Source: Lampris incognitus (Eukaryota; Chordata; Actinopteri; Lampriformes; Lampridae). Taken from it: 64,000 nt of DNA. The DNA lies in assembly GCF_029633865.1 (NCBI RefSeq), contig NC_079224.1:18999126-19063125 (forward strand), written 5' to 3'. Numbering within the stretch: the first letter of the stretch is position 1; each line of letters starts with the position of its first letter. The notes beneath the pieces were generated by a model. It made no database searches. It worked only from the letters and a program-made list of their open reading frames with translations, and was not told where the DNA came from. Positions 38,001-45,408 of the stretch are shown piece by piece. Made by a program: the position numbers and the translations under genes.

Positions 38001-41000
38001 CCATCGATGCAGAGAACGGTCAACTGAGCATGCGCAAGTACTCGTTGCCTCCGTTGTTTGGGTAGGTTAAGGTTAGGGTTAGGGCGGGTGTCTGACTTTC
38101 CGTCAGTTTGGAGGAATCCGATGACGACTTTATAGTTCCGTGTCTTTATTTCAACGGTGACGGTTACAATCATACAGTAGCTAGCTCCGCAGTAGTGACG
38201 TGTCTGAGTGCTAAACATAGACTGACGATTATGTGGTTCCCCTGCGTCCTCATGCGTCAGATGGACCAATCAGCTTGCAGCTAACTTCACAGCCAATAGG
38301 AGTGCTTGTATCACATCCTTATAGCCAAACGGGCTATTATATTCTAGAGAATATTACATCCCCCTTCTTAAGAAATTGAAATCAAACATTAGACACCCAA
38401 CATTAGTAGCACGTGTCCTCTGTCAAACATGAACAATCCGGACGAAAGAAAACATATTTTATAGTAATCACTGATAGAGTCAATACTCTTAATAAAACAG
38501 GTAATATCAGTCATTCAATATTACTGTACGCATATTAAACTACGGTAAGTAGAGGTATTACGAAGGTATTACAAATCACAAGAACATTTACAATAACATT
38601 TACAATAATTTTTTTTTTTTAGATAAGGGCAGCGATCCGCCTACACCCTTGTACATTACAGGTCCAGAACCTCTCTGGGCTTCACTGCTCGTCCATACCT
38701 TGTCTGGTAGGGGACAGTCTCTGAGGCTGTCTCAGCCGCTGCGTGTGAGATGTGTGGTGTGTTGTGAATTGTGAGTTGACCTTAGTTCTCGTCAGTGCCT
38801 GTGTTGGTGTGAGTGTCAGTGTGTGTTTCTTTTGTGTCCAGGAGGTGACGTCTGTTTCGTCTGTACTCCTGTCCTACAGCTGTGCGGACGTGGTAGGATC
38901 TGTTGGTATCCGCTGGCTGGATGACAACTGCTGGTTTCCAACAGCCGTGCTCCTGGAGTCTGATGCGTTTTCCTTCGTGCAGCTGTGACATCGGCTTCGC
39001 TGACCTGTCATAGTACCTTTTCTTCTGCAGCTGACGTTGGACTCTCCTGGCATGTGTGTCTCTGTGACTGACGACCTTGGGCTGAAGCTGCTGGTGTGTG
39101 TTGGGTAGAATTGAGCGTAGACGACAACTCACGAGCAGCTGGGCTGGTGATCTGAAGCTGTCGACAGGTGTGTATGTGAGACAGGTGGGGCACTGTCCAA
39201 CCATCTCCTCGATCTGCTTGTTCATTCCAGGCCACAACACTATTCACGGGCTCTCTGCTTGCATTTCTCCATGCCCCTGTGTCCTGTGTGTATCCGAGAT
39301 AACATCTCTGCGCGGAGCGAGGTAGGTATGATGATTTTCTCGCCTTTAAACAAAATGTTATTCATCTCTGACAGTTCATCTCGGTGGTTCCAGTATTCTG
39401 CAACTCTCTGAGGGCATCTTCTCCTCTCCTCAGGCCATCCTTCTCTGATTGTCTCTCTCAGCATTGTGAGCTGTGTGTCTGCGGCAGTCGCAGCTCTGAT
39501 CTCTGTCAGTTTCGTGTCACTGACCGGCAGGCCACTGTACACTGTATGTACCTGCATGTCCATGCCTTCTCTGAGGCTGTCATCTTGGTCTGTGAGCGAC
39601 TTGCGGGACAGCGTGTCTGCCACGTGGATCTCCTTGCCTGGTCTGTGCACGATGGTGAAGTCATCCCGCTGTAGCTGGAGGATCATCCGCTGTAGTCTCG
39701 GAGGCACTGCTGTGAGTGGTTTTCTCATAATGGACTCAAGCGGTTTGTGGTCACTCTCCACGATGACATGACGACCATAGATGTATTGGTGAAAACGCTT
39801 GCATCCAAACAGAATAGCATATAGCTCTTTCTCTATTTGTGCGTAATTGACTTCACTGTCATTTAGCGATTTGGATGCATATCCGATGGGCTTTTCTTCC
39901 TGTAGCAGGACTGCACCTAGTCCGTACTTCAATGTGTCGACTTGTAGTCTGAGCTCTTTGCCAGGGTCATAGTAGGCTAAGACTGGTCCTGGTTCACGTG
40001 TGATCACTTCTTTCATCTTCCTGAAAGCTTCGTCATGCTGCGCATCCCATCTGAATTCACTTGACTCCTTCAGCAGGTGACGCATGGGTGCGTTGATGTC
40101 TGAGAGCATCGGGGCAAACTTGGACAGATAGTTAACCATACCGAGGATTGTCTCCAACTCACCCTTGTCCTTGGGTGGCTTCATGTCTCTCACAGCTGCA
40201 ATCTTGGCTGGGTCAGGCTTGACTTCATCCTTTGTGATGCGATGCCCGAAATAGCTGACCTCAGTGGCACAGATCGTGCTCTTCTCCGGGTTGAGTTTCA
40301 CTCCTCGCTCTGGAGCGCTGCAACATGGCTCGGAGGTTGCTGTCGTGCTCCTCCTTGCTCTTTCCATATACGAGGACATCATCCACTATGGCTGTGACTC
40401 CATGTAGACCTTCATAGGTCTCATCAACCTTCCGTTGAAACTCGTCCTGGGCGGAGATCAACCCAAAAGGTAGACGAAGGAAACGGTATCTTCCGAACAC
40501 CGTGTTGAATGTTGTCAACTTGGACGACTCTTCTGTGAGTTTTATCGCCCAGTACCCTGAGCGAGCATCCATGACACTGAAATAGCAGGCCCCTGCCAGT
40601 TTGGAGGTGATGTCGTCGAGGGTAGGTAGAGGATAATGAGGTCGTTTCACAGCCTGGTTCAGGTCCTTCGGGTCGAGGCACACTCTGAGCTTTCCTGTGC
40701 GTGACTTTTCTGCTGCCACACCATTGAGTTGACCCATTCAGTCGGTTCGGTGACTTTCACAATAATCTGTTGCTTCTCCATGTTCTGTAGCTCCTCTTTG
40801 AGATGGTCGCGTAAGGCTACTGGAACACGCCTCGGTGGGTGGACCACAGGTGTTACATTTGGGTCAACGTGGATTTGCATTCACCAGGAAACAGTCCTAT
40901 TCCTTTGAAAACATCTGAGTACTCCTCAATGAGTGATACCTTGGGTGTGTTGGATACAGACAGTATGAGCTTGATCAGTCCAAAGTCTAGGCATGCTTTT

Positions 41001-43997
41001 AATCCTAGCACAGGTGGTGCCTGTGTGTCAACAACATAGAACTTCAACATTGACTGGGTGCCTTTGTACTGGCATTTCAGGTCACATTTCCCTTGAATGA
41101 CGAGCCGCTCACCACCATAGCCATATAGTGGGCGAGTGGAGGGCTGCAATGCACTCTGTATTCCCAGTCTTCCGAAAGCTTGTGTGAGAATGACATTAGC
41201 TGAGGACCCAGTGTCTACTTTAAAACTGACTGTGCTTTTGTTTGGACCTACTTGCATATCAGCGAAAACTTGATCCGTATTTTTACTGTCTTTACCTTGT
41301 GTCAATGCGTCGATGAACAGTTCTTCATTGTCTGAGCATCTGTCAGACTCATTTTCCTCCACAGTGTGTACGCCTTTTCCTGGTCTGGAGAGACACACTT
41401 TAGCGAAATGGTTCCATTTGCTGCAGCTGTTGCATTGCTTGCCTTTTGCTGGGCAGGTTTCGTTTCCACTGTGAATCTTGTTCCCACAGTATTTGCATCC
41501 TTTACTACGGTTGTTGTCTCTCGCTCTCCATGAGGCATTGTCTGAGGCTGCGCGCCATTTTGTGTCGTCCTCGCGCCTTTTCCAGTGCTTCTTCTTTGTT
41601 GCATTCCGACCGATTGCATGCACAGCCTGTTCGCGCGTGCCCGTGCTGGTGCTAGCAATGGTTTTGAGCTGTGCTTGTGATAGTTCATGAGACCTAGCAA
41701 CGTCTATTGCTTTTTCCAATGTTAGCTCGGAACCGATGTTCAGTAGTTTTTCTCTCACTCTCGGTGAATGAACTCCGAAAACGATACGGTCTCTGATCTC
41801 CTCTTCACTCTCTCTATAATTACAGTCCTTCACAAGCAGTCTCAAATCTGTCACAAACTGTTCGAAAGACTCGCTAGCTGCCTGTGCCCTTCCATGGAAC
41901 TTATAGCACGCGAAGATTGCATTTGCTTTGGGTTTTACATACCGTTCAAAACGACCGTAGTATGTTTCCAGCAACTTTCCTTCCGCTTCTGAGAGCGTCC
42001 GTGTATTGTAAATGTCCCGTCCATTTTCTCCTACCCTAATCAGTAGGTAGCTGCATTTTTCTTCCTCCGATTTCCTCGTTAAAGGTCCAGAAAACATCAA
42101 CTCGACGTGCAGTTTAAACGTGCGCCATGCTTCGGGCAGACTGCTAGCTTCCCAGTCCATGCGGGGTGCAGCAACTCCAGCGACGTCCATTCTGACTTTT
42201 CTGTTTCTTCTTTCTTCTCACGCTTTTACTCTGACACCATATCTGACTTTCTGTCCATATGGAGGAATCCGATGACGACTTTATAGTTCAGTGTCTTTAT
42301 TTCAACGGTGACGGTTACAATTGTAACCGGTTATTTCTTGCCCGGTGCGGGATTCGATACGGGGTGTACTGCACCACAAGGCGACATCACTAACCGCTCG
42401 GCTAAAGGGTCAGACCCGTTAGCTAGGGACTAACGTGTCTTATTAGTAGTTTACACAATCATACAGTAGCTAGCTCCGCAGTAGTGACTCGTCTGAGTGC
42501 TAAACATAGACTGACGATTATGTGGTTCCCCTGTGTAGTGATATAATGCTATATATATCCACTGGAACTACACTAGGTGTTATGTACTACCCGGGCTGTT
42601 ATTATGGTTACACCACTACCATGTATGGTTATTACGTCTGCCTACTGAGCCACGATTAAACCTGAGTCCTATAACCCGGTGTGGTCATTGATCCTCGACC
42701 AATACTACCCCAAGTATTACTTCACCCTGCGTCCTCATGCGTCAGATGGACCAATCAGCTTGCAGCTAACTTAACAGCCAATAGGAGTACTTGTATCACA
42801 TCCTTATAGCCAAAGGGGCTATTATATTCTAGAGAATATTACAGCGGGGTTAGGGTTAAAGTTAGCTAATCAGACGCAGAGTAGGGGTGGGTCTTCCTAG
42901 AATCCCAGCGTCTGGATGCTACGCGGGGCGTGTGGAGGCATGGTAGAGGCATTTCGCGCATGCTCAGTTGACCGTTCTCGACTCAATTTCCGTTCTCTGC
43001 GTCGATGGGAACTAGTCTCTATCCATGTAGTAGTCTGCAGCCCTCCCCGAATCAGCAGCGGAGGTCGAGCAGCGACTGGGACAGCTCGGAAGAGTGGGGT
43101 AATTGGCCAGGTACAATTAGAGAGAAAAAGGTGGAAATTCCAAAAAAACAAACAGCCAAACAACGACAACAACAATCAGGTCATTGAAACTCAACAGCAT
43201 CTTTATGTTAAGCACTGAACTACTAGAGCAGGACCCAGAATGCACGCACACTCGAGGATAGGGCAAACATCAAGTCCTTTATTCAGCAAAAGGTTCGATA
43301 CACAGAGGTCACTCAGCTCAGCAAAGGTATCCAAAAACGATCAGGTCTGATCTAGATTCTAGAACATTCACGGGGAAAACACAAGGGGGGAAATGCTGGA
43401 ACGCTGTCACGCAAAGATCAAGACGAGCTGGCACAGAGGACAGGGAACACACAGACTAAATACACTAGGGAGGGAGACAATTAGACACAGGTGCAACGCA
43501 TTAGGATGGGGCAGGTAATCACACGTGGGAATCACAGGAGGGCATGAAGTGAAGGTATGAAGATGGACTGTGACACTTCTTAAATTCAGCTGTCTGTCTG
43601 AGACAACAGGTTCAGCATGTAAACCATGCCTAACTCAGGCCCAGAAGGACTTCTTTTCAATTTTATATTATCAAATAATCTGTCTTCAGTCACTTTATAG
43701 GCACGGGCAACACTTCTTGCATTTAAAAAGACAACGTGAATCCTCGCTTTCTCCTAGGTTTTATTGTGACTTGTGTTGGTAAAACCACCCGAGGCTTCGC
43801 AGAAAGGCGACTTGGAGATCAGAGCGCTTGACTTCCAACAGAAGGAAAACGGCAAAATCTGTCCCTTTGCTGTTTCATCCCGGTGAACCGAAACACTTAT
43901 CTGTATTCCTTTTCCCCGCAGAACGATAACGACCACGAAGACCAGAAGTTACCCAAACACACGTGAACACAAAGGCCTAAGGTCAACCAAATTATAG
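23046..43997 (+). CDS. slc22a13: SLC22A13-like organic-anion transporter, copy 2 (10 exons, 541 aa)
   Basis: Coding exons: 23046-23420, 23554-23657, 23746-23900, 25475-25643, 25735-25855, 34471-34565, 34863-35077, 35173-35281, 36773-36979, 43922-43997 (TAG). The first nine exon lengths equal those of copy 1 exactly and the frame is open, giving 541 codons. The donor after exon 5 is GTACTG, weaker than the usual GTAAGT. Family marks: GEFGLFQK before helix 1, glycosylation sites NLT/NLT/NET in the extracellular loop, [37 protein letters not shown] and FLLPETRR. It is a predicted plasma-membrane organic-anion transporter of the SLC22 family. Two introns are very long because of transposons: intron 5 (8.6 kb, Academ) and intron 9 (6.9 kb, nested insertions). 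The gene is a tandem duplicate of the gene at 9586; whether it is the A or B paralogue cannot be told from the sequence alone. Confidence 0.88.
23901..25474. other. Intron 3 of copy 2: possible unclassified repeat and GT tract
   Basis: About 24115-25060 has the feel of a degraded repeat (CAGGGCCATCAGGGCCTTC on the left and GAAGGCCCTGACTGAAATTT on the right share a short inverted match), but I could not assign it. A GT/G-rich tract lies at 24958-24999. No exon is visible between exons 3 and 4. Confidence 0.25.
26166..26213 (+). mobile_element. SINE family A, left piece, split by the Academ element
   Basis: GTGATCCTCCCACGCACTAC up to CTTCACTGT matches the middle of SINE family A. The sequence resumes at 32918 (TGTCAGGTGAAAAG...), so the large element inserted inside this SINE with TGT duplicated. 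Confidence 0.75.
26214..32917 (+). mobile_element. Academ-type DNA transposon, 6.7 kb
   Basis: Perfect terminal inverted 16-mers TAGTCCATGGGCCAGA and TCTGGCCCATGGACTA are flanked by the 3-bp duplication TGT (26211-26213, 32918-32920); removing the element and one TGT restores SINE family A. The inverted similarity extends far inward: about 26214-26794 against 32366-32917. Between them lies a large coding region with an N-terminal Cys/His zinc-binding part and a C-terminal XPG/FEN1-like nuclease part. A 3-4 bp duplication plus an XPG-like nuclease and Cys-rich domain is the diagnosis of the Academ superfamily. A degenerate second copy of the left terminus starts at 26791 (TAGTCCATGGGTCAGA). 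The element lies in intron 5 of slc22a13-like copy 2. Confidence 0.8.
27473..32058 (+). pseudogene. Academ transposase gene with XPG-like nuclease, broken by one stop and one frameshift
   Basis: Three frames, 27473-28243 (256 aa), up to 29089 (same frame, separated only by the TAA at 28241-28243), and 29095-32058 (987 aa, minus-one frame), together read as one protein of about 1,500 residues. The first part has Cys/His pairs ([27 protein letters not shown]), likely zinc-binding. The 987-aa part has XPG/FEN1-like acidic motifs: HEEADTR at residues 697-703, [11 protein letters not shown] with D725/D727, and [19 protein letters not shown] around 775-793, which recalls the H3TH region of FEN1-like nucleases. 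A Cys-rich tail (about 928-960) and an acidic C-terminus follow. Translation of the minus-one frame continues upstream of its ATG as [15 protein letters not shown], so the shift lies before about 29014. Without these two lesions it would be intact. Confidence 0.78.
32918..33092 (+). mobile_element. SINE family A, right piece
   Basis: TGTCAGGTGAAAAGATGCGG to GATACAATTGGGGAGAAAAT continues the SINE broken at 26213. Confidence 0.75.
33093..34470. other. Rest of intron 5 of copy 2: nothing recognised
   Basis: No coding exon, no clear element. A few T/A-rich and degenerate stretches. Confidence 0.35.
35851..36205 (+). mobile_element. tRNA-derived SINE, family A (head internally deleted)
   Basis: GGGGCGTCCGGGTAGCGTAG joins directly to GTGTTACCTCCGGCTTGGTC, so the B-box segment is deleted. 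The body then runs to CAATTGGGGAGAGAGAAAAA. It lies in intron 9 side of copy 2, between exons 8 and 9. Confidence 0.75.
37311..37462 (+). mobile_element. tRNA-like LTR-type element S1 (152 bp)
   Basis: Bounded by TGTAACG and GCTACA. It contains an A-box-like TGGTCGAGCGGTTAGCG and a B-box-like region GGGTTTGCGCCCC, then GGCTGCGGCGGTTCCCGCGG and CCCCTGAATTTGCTACA, matching the LTR at 55551-55700. TTGGTTT follows, weakly like the primer-binding site of T1 and T2; no target-site duplication was recognised. Confidence 0.55.
37703..37976 (+). mobile_element. SINE family A, left piece, interrupted by a MITE
   Basis: Has B box GGTTCGAGTCCCCG and the family body to GGAGGAGG. It breaks after CATGTAGTA (37977-37985) and resumes at 43024 with the same nine bases followed by GTCTGCAGCCCTCCCCGAAT. 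Confidence 0.75.
38782..39240 (-). pseudogene. gypsy integrase remnant lacking the DDE core
   Basis: The frame has [20 protein letters not shown] (zinc-binding end) and then jumps to [20 protein letters not shown] and [20 protein letters not shown], which normally lie well behind the catalytic core. The core with its three acidic residues is deleted, so the element could not integrate by itself. Confidence 0.75.
39240..40880 (-). pseudogene. gypsy reverse transcriptase - RNase H, frameshifted
   Basis: Three overlapping frames: 40659-40880 ([20 protein letters not shown]), 40261-40737 ([45 protein letters not shown] as the catalytic DD motif) and 39240-40382 ([15 protein letters not shown]-like thumb region, RNase H segment [37 protein letters not shown], and the start of the integrase zinc region HTGHRGMEK). 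At least two frameshifts separate them. Confidence 0.82.
40853..42190 (-). pseudogene. gypsy gag-protease frame (445 codons)
   Basis: One open frame starts 32 bp after the primer-binding site. It has a gag core, then two zinc-knuckle-like motifs ([15 protein letters not shown] and [14 protein letters not shown]), then an aspartic-protease active site [10 protein letters not shown] and the YGYGGERL / [12 protein letters not shown] segments. It ends near [20 protein letters not shown], the linker that precedes the RT. As part of a mutated element it is annotated as a pseudogene, though this frame is intact. Confidence 0.82.
42322..42455 (-). mobile_element. tRNA-like LTR-type element S2 (134 bp) inside the gypsy 5' LTR
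   Basis: Flanked by CAAT on both sides (42318-42321, 42456-42459). On the minus strand it starts TGTAAACTACTAATAAGACA and ends CCGGTTACA. It carries a good A box TAGCCGAGCGG and, about 45 bp on, the B box GTATCGAATCC. The uninterrupted LTR at 38089 gives the empty site, so boundaries and duplication are certain. Confidence 0.8.
42534..42724. mobile_element. Solo-LTR-like insertion, 191 bp, inside the gypsy 5' LTR
   Basis: Bounded by TGTAGTGATA and TATTACTTCA with a 5-bp duplication CCCTG (42529-42533, 42725-42729). The empty site is seen in the other LTR. TG...CA ends with a 5-bp duplication fit a solo LTR of an unrelated retroelement; the parent is not in the window. Confidence 0.72.
43033..43150 (+). 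mobile_element. SINE family A, right piece
   Basis: GTCTGCAGCCCTCCCCGAAT to GTACAATTAGAGAGAAAAAG completes the SINE broken at 37985. Confidence 0.72.
43151..43921. other. End of intron 9 of copy 2
   Basis: No coding sequence beyond the acceptor of exon 10 at 43921. Part of it (about 43600-43680) resembles intron 9 of copy 1. Confidence 0.4.
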
Positions 43998-44658
43998 TCC
44001 GAAACAATTCCTCCACATGATTTTTCAGCAGGTTTTTGGTCTCTGTGCAAAAGATATGCGGTACTTACCAAAACCCAGGATAATGTGTAACAGTCCCTTG
44101 TGCCGTATCTCATTAAACTTACTGGAATAACATGGATGTTATCTGTATTAAATATTGTATGTTCACTTATAAAGTACTATAGCCAGAACAACGTACGACT
44201 GTGTGTGTAGATCTGGGTCATGCATCCTTGGCACGTTTTTTGTCGCCCCTCACGTGCTTGTGGTTCACCGTTTCCTCAGCAAGTATAGTAAAATACTGAT
44301 AGAGAATGGACAACCAACGTCCTTCAGCAATGAATAACACAATGTCCGTTATGGATTCCATTGTCTTTTAATGGGGACTCAATTGACCTTATAAAATTCA
44401 CAGTGGAATTGTGGTGACCCACATCTATATAACTAGGGACATTCACCTAAGAGGACGGTGTACCTTTAAGGGAAGAGGCGAGGGGTCAGATAATGGACTT
44501 CCGCTTCCGGTACACAGTTCAGTGTCGTTGTCGAATGTATGACATGCAAAGTTGGAGCTAGTAAACTACCTCGACTACGTCTACTCTCACGTCTCCTGTC
44601 TCGTTGTTTCCTAACTCCACATTGGTGACCCCGACGTGATCGAACTACTAATACGAGT

Positions 44659-45408
44659 ATGTCTGACAACGACGACGCCGGTGCTAACAACATGGCTATT
44701 GCTAACGCTAGCATTTACACCGCTACTGTGAAGCTACCCGACTTTTGGCAGCATAATCCACGGCCGTGGTTTCAACATGTGGAAGCCCAGTTCCAGTTGA
44801 GAGGGATAACGCAGGATACAACGCAGTACTTCTACGTAGTGGCGGCGTTAGACGCATCGACAACGGCGCGAGCAATGATACTGTTGGAAGCTCCGCCAGC
44901 TGCTGGCAAGTACGATGCTATAAAGACATTCCTCCTGAAACTATTTGAACTGTCGGAGCTGGAGAAGGCAGACCGTTTACTGTCCCCGAATGGCCTCGGC
45001 GACGGCAAACCGTCTGAGTTAATGGAAAAAATGCTGTCTGTGCTGGGATCGGCTGATCCGGCCTTTCTTTTCACACACATTTTTCTGAGGCAGCTCCCCG
45101 CACCTGTACGCACAGCACTGGTCAGTTCTCCTCTTGCCGCCTCCAAGGACTACCGTTCTCTGGCTGCTGAAGCAGACAGGGTTTTCCTGGCCAACCGGCA
45201 ACAGTTTGTGCATGCCCTGCTACCCCACCAGACCGCCCCACCACCACCTGTGTACGACTATATGGACACCGCGGCTGCGGTGACAGCCCGCCGCCAACCT
45301 GACGACGGGCTCTGTTATTACCATGCCAGGTTTGAGGCAAAAGCAAAACAGTGTCGCAAACCCTGCAGTTACAGGGTTCAGGGAAACGCCAAGGCCGGCG
45401 CTCGTTAA
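44659..45408 (+). CDS. CsRn1-type gag (249 codons)
   Basis: Intact frame from ATG 44659, 21 bp after the primer-binding site. It begins with an acidic start, then VKLPDFWQHNPRPWFQHVEA, ALDASTTARAMILLEAPP, FLRQLPAPVRTALVSS, and ends with the C-terminal motif LCYYHARFEAKAKQCRKPCS, which stands in place of the CCHC knuckle in this clade. It would form the capsid of the retroelement particle. Confidence 0.85.
   Translation: MSDNDDAGANNMAIANASIYTATVKLPDFWQHNPRPWFQHVEAQFQLRGITQDTTQYFYVVAALDASTTARAMILLEAPPAAGKYDAIKTFLLKLFELSELEKADRLLSPNGLGDGKPSELMEKMLSVLGSADPAFLFTHIFLRQLPAPVRTALVSSPLAASKDYRSLAAEADRVFLANRQQFVHALLPHQTAPPPPVYDYMDTAAAVTARRQPDDGLCYYHARFEAKAKQCRKPCSYRVQGNAKAGAR

Larger units (their letters stand above)
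38089..42843 (-). mobile_element. Ty3/gypsy LTR retrotransposon with deleted integrase core
   Basis: Target-site duplication GCGGG at 38084-38088 and 42844-42848. The 3' LTR (38089-38358) is 270 bp. The 5' LTR (42240-42843) is 604 bp but carries two insertions (134 + 4 and 191 + 5 bp); subtracting them gives exactly 270 bp. In the sense direction the 5' LTR is followed by the primer-binding site TGGTGTCAGAGTAAAAGC (42222-42239), and the 3' LTR is preceded by the purine tract AAGAAGGGGGA. Gag-protease and RT-RNase H are readable with frameshifts; the integrase core is missing. Confidence 0.9.
37986..43023. mobile_element. MITE with 9-bp target-site duplication (MULE-like), itself hit by a gypsy element
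   Basis: The 9-bp duplication CATGTAGTA flanks it (37977-37985, 43024-43032). The ends are inverted repeats of about 33 bp: GGGTAGAGGCTATTCCCATC at the left and, in reverse complement, GATAGAGACTAGTTCCCATC at the right, both continuing into CAGAGAACGG. Removing the gypsy element leaves about 278 bp without coding capacity. A 9-bp duplication points to Mutator-like elements; the assignment is tentative. Confidence 0.6.

Noticed and set aside
37748-38269. 173-codon minus-strand frame
   Set aside because: Runs through SINE, MITE and LTR; an accidental frame.
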